Origin: Rhizobiaceae bacterium
GTDB taxonomy: Bacteria; Pseudomonadota; Alphaproteobacteria; Rhizobiales; Rhizobiaceae
Direction of reading: 5' to 3'
Length of the DNA: 64,000 bases
Assembly (NCBI GenBank): GCA_028281105.1
Contig: JANQKQ010000027.1
Coordinates: forward strand, 1-64,000
The notes beneath the pieces are model-generated. The model saw only the letters and a list, made by a program, of their open reading frames with translations. It made no database searches and was not told the DNA's origin. The number at the start of each line of letters is the position of its first letter. Position 1 is the first letter of the stretch. Both the position numbers and the translations under genes were made by a program. This document shows positions 1-8,933 of the stretch, in pieces.

Positions 1-432
1 GGGGATGTGATAGAGGTAGATGCGCAGCCGGTCGCTCGCCACCTTGTCGATCAACGTGGCATAGTAGGCAAACAGACCCTCATCGGTCGGATTCTTGTAG
101 AAGAACGGCGGCAGCACCAATGCGCCCGCACAGCCTCGCTTGACCACGGCCCGCGTCAGCCGCGCGGTGTCCGGCAGGCTGGTCAGCCCGGTACCCGGGA
201 TCAAACAGGCCGGGTCGACGCCGGCGGCAATGAGCTGATCGAGAATGTCGATCCGCTCGTCAACGCCGATGGACAGGGCCTCACCGGTGGTGCCGAACGG
301 CGCAAGTCCGACACAGCCGTCAATCAGCAGCTTGCGCGCGTGCGCCACATACAGATCGGTGGCCACGCTCAGGTCTTGGTTGAACGGCGTCAGGTTGGGC
401 GCGATGACGCCGCGAAGGATGGAGTTCGGCAT
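1..432 (-). CDS. Dihydrodipicolinate synthase family protein (5' part only)
   Basis: Reading the minus strand from an ATG at 432 gives 144 residues that run off the left edge, about half of a typical 290-300 residue member. The DapA/N-acetylneuraminate lyase (TIM-barrel aldolase) family is recognised from the N-terminal GVIAPNLTPF, the GTTGE motif (residues 47-51) that binds substrate carboxylates, and the IYLYHIP strand (138-144) whose Tyr141 matches the catalytic Tyr of the YNxP motif. The family forms or cleaves C-C bonds of pyruvate-derived substrates through a Schiff-base lysine, which would lie outside the window. The substrate cannot be read; a true lysine-pathway dapA is possible, but many paralogues are catabolic. 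No strong ribosome site precedes the ATG. It lies 139 bases downstream of the secreted-protein gene, on the same strand. Confidence 0.85.
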   Translation of the reverse strand, partial: MPNSILRGVIAPNLTPFNQDLSVATDLYVAHARKLLIDGCVGLAPFGTTGEALSIGVDERIDILDQLIAAGVDPACLIPGTGLTSLPDTARLTRAVVKRGCAGALVLPPFFYKNPTDEGLFAYYATLIDKVASDRLRIYLYHIP

Positions 433-571
433 GGAGGGAGAACGGTCTTTGCTTGCAGGAACCCGGCCACCATCTGACGCGATTGACCAGTGGTCAAGCG
501 GGTTTCGTCCCATGCCGGACTTTTTGTCCGTCGGCGACGCCAGACAAGTCGAAGTGCCGGCCCCCGCAGCG

Positions 572-1117
572 CTAACGCCTGGAAAACTCTATGGTGCCGA
601 CGTTGTGCAGCTTCTTGGTGGTGGGGTCGGTCCGGCGAACCTGAATATCGAAGCGGTTGTCGCCTCGCGCAATGATGGTGATGCGCGCTGAGATGGACTG
701 TTTGGAGACCGCATCGGTGCCTTGATAGTGGAAACGCAGCTGCCTTCCGCGCCGAGTGCCGTCAAAGGAGTCGGTCTTGAGCCGGGCCAGGCTCTGGAAC
801 ATGGAGGCGGTATAGCGGTTGGAATCGTCCTGCTGCTGCATCCAGCCGCCCATCGGCAGAACAAGCCCCGCCACGGCGCAGTTGCCGGCCAGCACCAACT
901 TGCGCGCGCTGGCGTGAGTCGATCGGTTGCGCAGGCGACATCGGATCGCCTCTTCATTGGCGCCAACACTGTGCACGATGATGCCCCGCCCGCTCCAGCT
1001 GCCCGCCAACTGGTCGAAGATGTGAGTGTTCTGGGCGGAAGCCGCCGGCGACGAAAACATGATTACCAGGCCGGCAACCAACACCCTTGCCCCTGCACGT
1101 GGTTTCTTGGACACCAT
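572..1117 (-). CDS. Secreted protein of unknown function, co-transcribed with an MMPL exporter
   Basis: The protein has 181 residues from the ATG at 1117, which is preceded by AGGATAGG. This start gives a clean Sec signal peptide (basic start, hydrophobic core, ending near SPAASAQ). A longer in-frame reading runs back into the exporter gene and has no signal peptide. The mature part starts with LAGSWSGRG, a pattern common at the first strand of small beta-barrel or lipocalin-like secreted proteins, and contains two cysteines that could form a disulfide. I do not recognise the family. The start codon lies 5 bases after the stop of the exporter, so the two are probably one transcript and the protein may act in the periplasm with it. 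Confidence 0.7.
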   Translation of the reverse strand: MVSKKPRAGARVLVAGLVIMFSSPAASAQNTHIFDQLAGSWSGRGIIVHSVGANEEAIRCRLRNRSTHASARKLVLAGNCAVAGLVLPMGGWMQQQDDSNRYTASMFQSLARLKTDSFDGTRRGRQLRFHYQGTDAVSKQSISARITIIARGDNRFDIQVRRTDPTTKKLHNVGTIEFSRR

Positions 1118-1122
1118 TTTTC

Positions 1123-3369
1123 CTATCCTTGGTGTGGTTGGTTCCTCCCAGGCTTTGCCACCGTGACGAGGTACGCCGGTAGCTGAAATATGTCTGTAAC
1201 CAGCGCGAAGATCAACGTGAGAACGATAACCAGCGCGAACACCGATAGCACCGGCAGCGTGCTCAGCAGCGAAATCGACAGGCCGGCGACCAGGATCAGC
1301 GTAGTCGAGACCATGGCCGGCGCCACCTGGTGCAACGCCGAAAGGATCGCCTGATCGGCCGGCTTCTCGCGCGAATCGATCATATATTGGTTCGACAGGT
1401 GGATGGAATTGTCGACGGCGATGCCGAACGAAACGGTAAGCGCCACCGTAATCGACATATCGAGCGGGATGCCCGCCAGCCACAGCACGATCTCGACGGC
1501 CACGATCGGAAGCAGGTTCGGCACCAAACAGGCCAGACCAATGCGCCAGGACCGGGCGGCCAATGCGATGACGAAGATCGAGACGAAAACGGCCGCCAGC
1601 AGGCTTATCCGCAGATTATCCATCAGCCGAGGCGCCACGACGCTGGCAAGGATGGGAAATCCGGTGATCGACACATTGTCGGAAAGGCCCTCCTCCCGCA
1701 GCATGGACTGCAACTGCTCGAGCTTGGCGTGCATCTGGCTCGCGGTGTAGCTGGCGCTGGAGAAGATGGTGATCAGCACCTGGGTGCGGTCGGTCGACAC
1801 GAAGCGGCTGGTCAGGTATTCCGGCAACTCGTCGAGATCCGAGGAGCGGGGGATGCCGCCGCCCTTTTCGACCTCCCTTGCGAAATCATCCAGCGAATAG
1901 GACGATGTCGACGGGAACACCTCATCGATGCGGGCCTTTGCGCGATAGAACACATCGGTGTTCGTCTCGTGCAGCATGTCCACGCTCGGGTCGAGATGGA
2001 TGATCGCGAACAAAGGCGTGGTGCCCGAGTAGCGCTCGTCGATATAGCTTTCGCTTTCCGCGACCTGGGACCCGGTTCCCAGATAGTCGAGCAGGCGGAA
2101 TCGCGAATCGATGTTCCAGTGGGCGTACAGGCCGATCAGACACACGACCACGCCGGAAAACCCGATCAACGCCGAATGGCGCACGGCGGAATGGGCCAGG
2201 CGCGAAATGCCGGCGAGGCGGTTGGCCGACCGGGGGTCCGGCGCGAAACCAAGCCGGCCGGCCCAGTGAACGCCCAGCGGCAGCACGGTAATCACCGAGA
2301 TGAAACTGGCCAGGATCGATACCGCACCGATCCATCCCAGGTCGGTCAGGCCCAGATTACCGCTCAAGGTCAGCGAAGCCAGGGCAATCGCCGTAGTGAT
2401 CATGGCCAGCGCACAGGCGGGTCCGACCAGGGTGACGGCGCGGCCCATTGCGGCCGAGGCATCGTCACCGCCGTCCTGCTCGCGTTCCCATTTCAGATAC
2501 AGGTGCAGCGTGTCGGCGAACACGATGACCATCAACAGCACCGGCAGCACGTTGGTGAGAAAGTTGAGCTTGATGCCGGCGTGCCCCAGCGCACCTAGAA
2601 ACCACAACACCGCGATGACGGGGGGCAGGACGCACAGGATCACGGCAACCGCGTTGCGGAAAATCCCCAACGCCACCACGGCGCAGAAAAGCGCGGCAAT
2701 CGGCGCCAGCAGCCGCAGATCGTCGACGATGGAATTGATCAGGTCCGCCCGGATCGCCGGCTGGCCCGCAAGCGAGACCTCGAAATCCTCGTCTGCGAAA
2801 TACTCGAGCACCCGTTCGAAGCCGGCCATGGTATCGCGTACGCTGGAATCGGCGACGGCCTCAGCGCTGGTGTAGATGACGATGACCGCGGAATTGCGCG
2901 ATGGCGCGATCAGCGAGTCGAAGGCCGGCAGCTTTTCGCTGATGCCGTCAAGAAACCCGGCGACGGCGGCATCGTCCTCGAAACGCGCTGGCACGGTGGA
3001 ATGCCAACCCACCGAGGCGTCGTAGCTCACCAGCGAAAACGGCGACAGAATGCTCTCGACCGCCGGTTCAAACTGCAGCTCGAAATGCAGATCGCGATAT
3101 TTTTCAAACCCTTCCAGGGTTCTCAGCCGATCCGAACGGATCAGCACGATCGCATCGTTATTGAAGTCGCGAAACGAACCCAGCAGGTTGTCATATTCGG
3201 CGAGTTCCCGCGAACCGTCACGCAGGATGTCGATATTATCGCCGGAGAACTGGAGCCTGGGCACACCTGCAAGCGCAATCGCCGTCAGGACAATGACGAT
3301 CAGCGTTGCAACGATTGGGAATCGCAACGTCAGATGCCCCAATCGCTCCGCGCCAAATCCGCTGATCAT
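1123..3369 (-). CDS. MMPL/RND-superfamily exporter
   Basis: A 748-residue inner-membrane protein with the two-fold architecture of RND/MMPL transporters. It has a first membrane helix near residues 15-36, a large periplasmic domain (about 40-215), five or six helices (about 220-370), a second helix and periplasmic domain, and a final helix bundle. The helix-4 motif with a buried acidic residue appears in both halves (VFADTLHLY with Asp286; AVDNSIHLS in the second half), as expected for proton-driven transport. Members move lipids, hopanoids or other hydrophobic molecules; the substrate here is unknown. No membrane-fusion or outer-membrane partner is nearby, which fits the single-component MMPL/HpnN type. 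It probably forms an operon with the secreted protein that follows 5 bases later. Confidence 0.88.
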   Translation of the reverse strand: MISGFGAERLGHLTLRFPIVATLIVIVLTAIALAGVPRLQFSGDNIDILRDGSRELAEYDNLLGSFRDFNNDAIVLIRSDRLRTLEGFEKYRDLHFELQFEPAVESILSPFSLVSYDASVGWHSTVPARFEDDAAVAGFLDGISEKLPAFDSLIAPSRNSAVIVIYTSAEAVADSSVRDTMAGFERVLEYFADEDFEVSLAGQPAIRADLINSIVDDLRLLAPIAALFCAVVALGIFRNAVAVILCVLPPVIAVLWFLGALGHAGIKLNFLTNVLPVLLMVIVFADTLHLYLKWEREQDGGDDASAAMGRAVTLVGPACALAMITTAIALASLTLSGNLGLTDLGWIGAVSILASFISVITVLPLGVHWAGRLGFAPDPRSANRLAGISRLAHSAVRHSALIGFSGVVVCLIGLYAHWNIDSRFRLLDYLGTGSQVAESESYIDERYSGTTPLFAIIHLDPSVDMLHETNTDVFYRAKARIDEVFPSTSSYSLDDFAREVEKGGGIPRSSDLDELPEYLTSRFVSTDRTQVLITIFSSASYTASQMHAKLEQLQSMLREEGLSDNVSITGFPILASVVAPRLMDNLRISLLAAVFVSIFVIALAARSWRIGLACLVPNLLPIVAVEIVLWLAGIPLDMSITVALTVSFGIAVDNSIHLSNQYMIDSREKPADQAILSALHQVAPAMVSTTLILVAGLSISLLSTLPVLSVFALVIVLTLIFALVTDIFQLPAYLVTVAKPGRNQPHQG

Positions 3370-3505
3370 TCACTCAATTCCCATCCCGCCCAGGAGATTA
3401 CTCACGAATCAAACGGTGCAATCGCAATTATCATCCATCGGCATACGACACAATTTGTCTTATTTCATCGCTTTGTTTCGTCGTTATGTACCCGGCGGCC
3501 CGCCA

Positions 3506-4699
3506 TCAGCCCGAAGGCAGCGCGCCATCTTTCAAGACGACATTCGATACACCGCAAAACCGCGCGACGCGAGCCAGTTCGCTTTCAAGTCTGGCGAAGC
3601 GAGATTTGGCCGGGCGAACCCTGGGTTCGAGCCACAGGCGGCGAACGGTAAGGCGATCAACTTCGCGCTCGGCCTTTAGATCGATGCGGCCGATGAAACG
3701 ATCGCCTTCCAATATGGGAAATACGTAGTAGCCGTATTTGCGCTTGGCTTCGGGCACGAAAATCTCGATGCGATAGTTAAAGCCGAACAACCGCTCCAGG
3801 CGCGCGCGGTCGCGCAATACCGGATCAAACGGGCTGATCAGCCGCAGGCGGCCCGGCGGATCGGGGGCCTCGGCCAGCCGTTCGACAATGTCCGGCCGGG
3901 CCCACGCCCTCCTTGGCTTATCGCCGGCCGTTTCCACCTCCACCTCGACGAGATCGTTGCGCTGGGCCTCCACCCATCGGCTGGCCTGCGCCGGGCTCAC
4001 CAGGTCCCAAAAGGCCGCCAACTCCCCATGGGTGGCAAATCCCAGGCGCGACAGGGCACCGCTACAGGACCAATCGATCATCTCGGTTTCACTGACCCTG
4101 TGCTCATAGTGGTCGGGCGGGATCACCCGATGCGCCAGATCATAGACTTTCTGAAAGCCGTCACGATGACATATGGCCAGCTCGCCAGTGTGCCATAGAT
4201 ATTCCAGCGCCGTCTTGGCCGGATGCCACTCCCACCAGCCGCCGCCGGATTTCGGCCGGTCGGACTTCCAGTCGCGGGCCTTTTTCGGCCCGTCGGTTTC
4301 GATGCGATCGCGCACCTCGTCGAGGATCTGATCGAATCCCTCGCGGCCCCACCTTTTCCAGACTTGCGGCAGATTGGCCTTCTGGCGCTCGAACCGATGA
4401 CGCCAATACGGGAAATATTGCGATGGGATGATCGAGGCATCATGGGTCCAGTTTTCGAACAGGGTGCGCTCGCGCTCGATCAGTCGCGCCAACTGGTTCT
4501 GGCGATAGGTCTGCCGGCGCGAGAACAAAATCTGGTGATGAGCGCGTTCCACGGTGCGAATGGAATCGACCTGGACAAACCCAAGCTGCTCCACCAGTTC
4601 GTCGATATCGGCAGCCGTCGAGGCCGCTCCCGGGTCGGCCGACAACCCATGGGAGTGGAGAAACAGCCGCCTGGCCTCGCTGTTGGCGATTGAAATCAT
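3506..4699 (-). CDS. AlkZ/YcaQ-like winged-helix DNA glycosylase
   Basis: A 397-residue protein of the HTH_42 (AlkZ/YcaQ) family, whose studied members excise bulky or crosslinked alkylated bases. The N-terminal part contains the FVQVDSIRTVERAHHQILFSR block. Its Q-V-D triplet (residues 43-45) corresponds to the Q-x-D catalytic motif of the YcaQ subgroup, and the ERAHH stretch is also conserved. The remaining winged-helix repeats and the C-terminal segment (FVPEAKRKYGYYVFPILEGDRFIGRIDLK) match the family, and the length is usual. It is divergent from the liv operon, with 187 bases between the start codons. Activity on crosslinks is inferred from family only. Confidence 0.85.
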   Translation of the reverse strand: MISIANSEARRLFLHSHGLSADPGAASTAADIDELVEQLGFVQVDSIRTVERAHHQILFSRRQTYRQNQLARLIERERTLFENWTHDASIIPSQYFPYWRHRFERQKANLPQVWKRWGREGFDQILDEVRDRIETDGPKKARDWKSDRPKSGGGWWEWHPAKTALEYLWHTGELAICHRDGFQKVYDLAHRVIPPDHYEHRVSETEMIDWSCSGALSRLGFATHGELAAFWDLVSPAQASRWVEAQRNDLVEVEVETAGDKPRRAWARPDIVERLAEAPDPPGRLRLISPFDPVLRDRARLERLFGFNYRIEIFVPEAKRKYGYYVFPILEGDRFIGRIDLKAEREVDRLTVRRLWLEPRVRPAKSRFARLESELARVARFCGVSNVVLKDGALPSG

Positions 4700-4886
4700 G
4701 GCAGGTGTCCGAAAAGCAGAGCGCCAACCGATACATGGATCATAAGTCCGTGCAAGGCCGGTTTGTCAGGACAGACGCGGCATGTTGATTAATCGAGGGC
4801 TTCGCTTTAACTGTTGAAGCTTCCTGCCGGTGACAGGCAGGACAACAACAAGGGCACGCGGGTGGGGAAGTGCCGATGCAGCGCGC

Positions 4887-5672
4887 ATGATCCGGGTCGA
4901 GGCGATTTCCAAGCATTTTGGGGGGCTTAAGGCCGTCGACGAGGCTACCCTTTCGATCGCCAAAGGGTCGATCACCGGGCTGATCGGGCCGAACGGCGCC
5001 GGCAAGACCACTCTCTTCAACATCGTCGCCGGCCTTTACGAGCCGACTTCCGGACGGGTCGAGCTCGACGGCGAAGACGTAACCGGTCTCAAACCCCATC
5101 AATTGTTCGCCAAGGGGCTGCTGCGCACCTTCCAGATCGCGCATGAATTCTCCAACCTGACGGTGCTGGAGAACCTGATGATGGTGCCGGCCGACCAGCT
5201 CGGCGAGAGCGTGCTCAATGCATGGATCCGGCGCGGCGCTATTCGCGAACAGGAAGACCTAATCCGCGCCCGTGCCATGGAAGTCATCGATTTCCTGAAG
5301 ATCAATCACCTGGCCGACGAGCTGGCCGGGAACCTGTCGGGCGGGCAGAAGAAGCTGCTGGAGTTGGGCCGCACCATGATGGTCGATGCCAAGGTGGTGC
5401 TGCTCGACGAGGTGGGCGCCGGCGTCAACCGCACCCTGCTCGCTGAAATCGGCGACGCCATCATCCGCCTCAACAAAGAACGCAACTACACCTTCTGCAT
5501 GATCGAGCACGATATGGATTTCATCGGCCGGCTATGTGACCCGGTGATCGTGATGGCGGAAGGGGCCGTGCTGGCTCAGGGCACAGCCGAGGAAGTCCGC
5601 AACAATGAAGAGGTGATCGAGGCCTATCTCGGCCGCGGGCTGAAGAACAAACCCGGGGTGGCCGTTCCATGA
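4887..5672 (+). CDS. livG: Branched-chain amino acid-type ABC transporter ATPase LivG
   Basis: A 261-residue ATPase energising the LivHM permease pair. The ATG at 4887 is chosen because MIRVEAISKHFGG is the normal LivG beginning; an open reading frame extends upstream without homology. Walker A GPNGAGKT (34-41), ABC signature LSGGQ (150-154), Walker B with Glu175 and the H-loop His208 are all present. The residue after the Walker B DE is Val (DEVGAGVN) where LivG proteins usually have Pro (DEPAAG), an uncommon substitution outside the catalytic residues. The stop overlaps the start of livF by 4 bases. First gene of a five-gene transporter operon. Confidence 0.93.
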   Translation: MIRVEAISKHFGGLKAVDEATLSIAKGSITGLIGPNGAGKTTLFNIVAGLYEPTSGRVELDGEDVTGLKPHQLFAKGLLRTFQIAHEFSNLTVLENLMMVPADQLGESVLNAWIRRGAIREQEDLIRARAMEVIDFLKINHLADELAGNLSGGQKKLLELGRTMMVDAKVVLLDEVGAGVNRTLLAEIGDAIIRLNKERNYTFCMIEHDMDFIGRLCDPVIVMAEGAVLAQGTAEEVRNNEEVIEAYLGRGLKNKPGVAVP

Positions 5673-6373
5673 GCTTCCTGACCGGCGAGAACCTCACAGG
5701 CGGCTACGGCGGCGCCGATATCCTCAAGGGCTGCACGGTGGGCGTCGAGCGCGGCAAGATCGCGGTCATCGTCGGCCCCAACGGCGCGGGCAAGTCGACG
5801 GCGATGAAGGCCATGCTCGGCATGCTCAAGATGCGCGAAGGGCGCGTGATGCTCGACGATCGCGACATCACCGATCTGTCGCCGCAGGCCCGCGTCGGCG
5901 AAGGCATGGCTTTCGTGCCGCAGACCTCCAACGTTTTCGTCGGCCTGACCGTCCAGGAAAACCTGGAGATGGGCGCCTTCCTGCGCGAGGACGATATCTC
6001 AGAGACCATGGATCAGGTGTTCGAACTGTTCCCGATCCTCAAAGACAAGCGCGATCAGGCCGCAGGCGAGCTTTCCGGCGGCCAGCGCCAACAGGTGGCC
6101 GTCGGGCGCGCGCTGATGACCCGGCCCCAGGTGCTGATGCTCGACGAGCCCACCGCCGGCGTTTCGCCGATCGTCATGGACGAACTTTTCGACCGCATCC
6201 TGGAAATTCGCCAGACCGGCGTTGCGATTCTGATGGTCGAGCAGAACGCGCGACAGGCTTTGGCGATCGCCGACAAAGGCTATGTGCTGGTGACCGGCGA
6301 GAACCGCTACACGGATACCGGCGAGGCGCTGCTGGCCGACCCGGATGTGCGCAAATCGTTTCTGGGAGGGTGA
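5669..6373 (+). CDS. livF: Branched-chain amino acid-type ABC transporter ATPase LivF
   Basis: A 234-residue second ATPase of the transporter, of usual LivF length. Walker A GPNGAGKS is at 36-43, followed by LSGGQRQQ and Walker B VLMLDEPTAGVSP, with the LivF-typical MVEQNARQAL replacing the LivG EHDM segment. The start codon overlaps the livG stop (ATGA) and its own stop overlaps the GTG of livH, so the genes are probably translationally coupled. It pairs with LivG to form the nucleotide-binding heterodimer at the inner membrane. Confidence 0.94.
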   Translation: MSFLTGENLTGGYGGADILKGCTVGVERGKIAVIVGPNGAGKSTAMKAMLGMLKMREGRVMLDDRDITDLSPQARVGEGMAFVPQTSNVFVGLTVQENLEMGAFLREDDISETMDQVFELFPILKDKRDQAAGELSGGQRQQVAVGRALMTRPQVLMLDEPTAGVSPIVMDELFDRILEIRQTGVAILMVEQNARQALAIADKGYVLVTGENRYTDTGEALLADPDVRKSFLGG

Positions 6374-7401
6374 TTGCCGTGGACTATCTGATCGATGTCA
6401 TCAATGCCCTCGTGCTGTTCTCCAATTTCGTGCTGGTGCCGGGGCTCGCTTACGGGTCGCAGCTTGCGCTGGGCGCACTCGGGGTAACGCTGGTTTTCGG
6501 TATCCTGCGGTTTGCCAATTTCGCCCATGGCGACACGATGGCCTTCGGCACGATGGTGACGATCCTGCTCACCTGGTGGCTGCAATCGGTTGGTGTGGGA
6601 CTGGGTTTCCTGCCCACCGCGCTGATCGCGCTGCCGGTCGGCATCGCGGCCACCGCGCTGCTGGTCGTATTCACCGACAAGGCCGTTTATCGATACTATC
6701 GGGCCCGCAAGGCGGTGCCGGTGGTGTTCGTCATGGTGTCCGTGGGCGTCATGTTCATGACCAACGGCGTGGTGCGGTTCATCATCGGGCCCGACGACCG
6801 GCGCTTTAGCGATGGTGAGCGGTTCCTCGTCAAGGCGCGCACCTTCAAGGAGGTGACGGGTCTGAGCGAGGGCCTTGCGATCCGCACCACCCAGGGGCTG
6901 ACCGTCGTCATCGCCATCGCCCTGGTGGTCGCCCTGTTCTGGTTCCTGCAGAAGACCAAGACCGGCAAGGCGATGCGCGCCTATTCCGACAATGAGGACC
7001 TGGCGCTGCTGTCGGGCATCAATCCGGACCGGATCGTGCTGGTCACCTGGGTGATCGCAGCGGCGCTAGCGACCATCGCCGGCGTGCTGTACGGGCTGGA
7101 CAAGAGCTTCAAGCCGTTCACCTATTTCCAGCTCCTTCTGCCGATCTTCGCCGCCGCCATCGTCGGCGGCATCGGCCAGCCCGTCGGCGCCATCGTGGGC
7201 GGCTATGTGGTGGCGTTCTCCGAAGTCACCATCACCTACGCCTATAAGAAGTTCCTGATCTATCTGCTGCCCGAAAGCCTGGAGCCCGACGGGCTGATGC
7301 AGCTTCTATCGACCGACTACAAGCTGGCGGTTTCCTTCCTTATCCTGGTCGCCGTGCTGCTGGTGCGCCCGACCGGTATCTTCTCGGGAAGACTGTTATG
7401 A
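6370..7401 (+). CDS. livH: Branched-chain amino acid-type ABC transporter permease LivH
   Basis: A 343-residue integral membrane protein of the LivH group, somewhat longer than the usual 290-310. About eight or nine hydrophobic helices are visible. The family hallmarks are GALGVTLVFGILRFANFAHG near the N-terminus and the ATPase-coupling region around MRAYSDNEDLALLSGIN. The start is a GTG at 6370 overlapping the livF TGA; a second GTG nine bases on is an alternative. The C-terminus overlaps the livM start by 4 bases. With LivM it forms the translocation path for the substrate delivered by the binding protein encoded at the end of the operon. Confidence 0.92.
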   Translation: MIAVDYLIDVINALVLFSNFVLVPGLAYGSQLALGALGVTLVFGILRFANFAHGDTMAFGTMVTILLTWWLQSVGVGLGFLPTALIALPVGIAATALLVVFTDKAVYRYYRARKAVPVVFVMVSVGVMFMTNGVVRFIIGPDDRRFSDGERFLVKARTFKEVTGLSEGLAIRTTQGLTVVIAIALVVALFWFLQKTKTGKAMRAYSDNEDLALLSGINPDRIVLVTWVIAAALATIAGVLYGLDKSFKPFTYFQLLLPIFAAAIVGGIGQPVGAIVGGYVVAFSEVTITYAYKKFLIYLLPESLEPDGLMQLLSTDYKLAVSFLILVAVLLVRPTGIFSGRLL

Positions 7402-8783
7402 GCGCGCTCACAGCCAATCCCAGGCTGCGCGCGACCGCCGCGTTTGCGGTCATGGCTGCGCTGCTGGTGCTGGTCGGGTTCGCCCAGTCCTGGTCGCTGG
7501 CCCTGGCGATCATCAATCTGTGCCTGATCTCGGCGATCATGGCGCTGGGCGTCAACATCCAGTGGGGCTATGCCGGCCTGTTCAACGTCGGCATCATGGG
7601 GTTCGCGGCATTGGGCGGCGTGGCCGCGCTGCTGGTCTCCATGCCGGCGGTGCCGGAGGCCTGGGCGGCGGGCGGCGTCAATCTGGCGTTCTCGGCATTG
7701 GCGCTAATCGCCACCATCGTCGCGATCATCGCATGCATGCGCTTGATGCGTCGTGGGCCGGGGCGAACGTTGGCGATCGTCGTGCTGGTGGTCGGCGGGT
7801 TCTTCTTCATCCGCGTCTTCTACGATCCGGCGGTAACGGCGATCGAGGCGGTGGATTCGGCGAAGACCGGCTATCTGGGCGGGCTGGGCTTGCCGATCGT
7901 ATTATCCTGGTTCGTCGGCGGGCTGTTCGCCGCCGGCGCGGCCTGGCTGGTGGGCAAGGTCGCTTTGGGCCTGCGCTCGGACTATCTGGCGATCGCCACC
8001 CTGGGCATCTCCGAGATCATCATCACGATGCTGAAAAACGAGGACTGGCTGACCCGCGGGGTGAAGAACGTAACCGGCCTTCCGCGCCCGGTACCCTATG
8101 AGATCAACCTGCAGTCGTCGGACCGGTTCATCGGTTGGGTCGAGTGGCTGTATTCGGGCCGGCTGGCCGATCTGGGCGACAGTGAGCGCGCGGCCGCGCT
8201 GCAGCAACTGGTGATCGAGAATTCCAGCCTGTTCGTCAAACTTTGCTATGCAGGACTGTTCACGATCGTGCTGCTGGTCGTGTTGATGTTGTCGGTGCTG
8301 GCGCTGAACTCGCCATGGGGTCGGATGATGCGGGCGATCCGCGACAATGAAGTGTCGGCCGGCGCGATGGGTAAGAACGTCACCAAGCGTCACCTGCAAA
8401 TCTTCGTGCTGGGATCGGCGGTGGTCGGCATCGCCGGCGCCATGCTGACCACCCTGGACGGCCAGTTCACGCCCGGCACCTACAACCCACTGCGCTTCAC
8501 CTTCCTGGTCTGGGTGATGGTGATCGTGGGCGGCTCAGGCAACAATCTGGGCGCGGTGATCGGCGGTTTCCTGATCTGGTTCATGTGGGTGGAAGCCGAA
8601 CCGGTCGGCACGTGGCTCATGGGCGTACTGACTGCCGGCATGGCCGAGGACAACAGGCTGCGGGCGCATCTGATCGACAGCGCCCAGCATATGCGGTTGT
8701 TCGTCATGGGCCTGCTGTTGCTGATCGTGCTGCGGTTCAGCCCCGGCGGGCTGTTGCCGGAGGTGGTTCGCCGACAGTCGTGA
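7398..8783 (+). CDS. livM: Branched-chain amino acid-type ABC transporter permease LivM
   Basis: A 461-residue permease partner of LivH. Family features include NIQWGYAGLFNVGIMGF in the first third, the LRSDYLAIATLGISEII segment and the cytoplasmic coupling loop WGRMMRAIRDNEVSAGAMGKN. It is longer than most LivM proteins (about 320-420): there is an extra hydrophobic region around residues 95-140 and a soluble stretch near 200-265, so the first half is expanded. The ATG lies inside the end of livH. About 150 bases without a gene separate it from the binding protein. Confidence 0.91.
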   Translation: MSALTANPRLRATAAFAVMAALLVLVGFAQSWSLALAIINLCLISAIMALGVNIQWGYAGLFNVGIMGFAALGGVAALLVSMPAVPEAWAAGGVNLAFSALALIATIVAIIACMRLMRRGPGRTLAIVVLVVGGFFFIRVFYDPAVTAIEAVDSAKTGYLGGLGLPIVLSWFVGGLFAAGAAWLVGKVALGLRSDYLAIATLGISEIIITMLKNEDWLTRGVKNVTGLPRPVPYEINLQSSDRFIGWVEWLYSGRLADLGDSERAAALQQLVIENSSLFVKLCYAGLFTIVLLVVLMLSVLALNSPWGRMMRAIRDNEVSAGAMGKNVTKRHLQIFVLGSAVVGIAGAMLTTLDGQFTPGTYNPLRFTFLVWVMVIVGGSGNNLGAVIGGFLIWFMWVEAEPVGTWLMGVLTAGMAEDNRLRAHLIDSAQHMRLFVMGLLLLIVLRFSPGGLLPEVVRRQS

Positions 8784-8933
8784 ACCGCCGGCCATGGTAA
8801 CCGTAGCGCCATTTTGAGGTTGAGCGATCCGACCGGCCCGACTATGTTGCCGGCCAGTGGGAACAGACCTGCCGCGCGGAAAACGCGCCGAAATATTCAA
8901 CCAACCCAAGAAGTTTTTAAAGGGAGGTATGGA

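Noticed and set aside
572..1483. 303-residue version of the secreted protein
   Set aside because: The extra N-terminus overlaps the MMPL gene and destroys the signal peptide; the ATG at 1117 has a good ribosome site.
1330..2598. 422-residue open frame on the plus strand
   Set aside because: Antisense to the MMPL exporter; polar low-complexity composition typical of a shadow frame.
8784..8933. Riboswitch or leader peptide before the binding-protein gene
   Set aside because: The 150 bases have no recognisable aptamer or terminator/antiterminator pair; only the strong ribosome site is evident.
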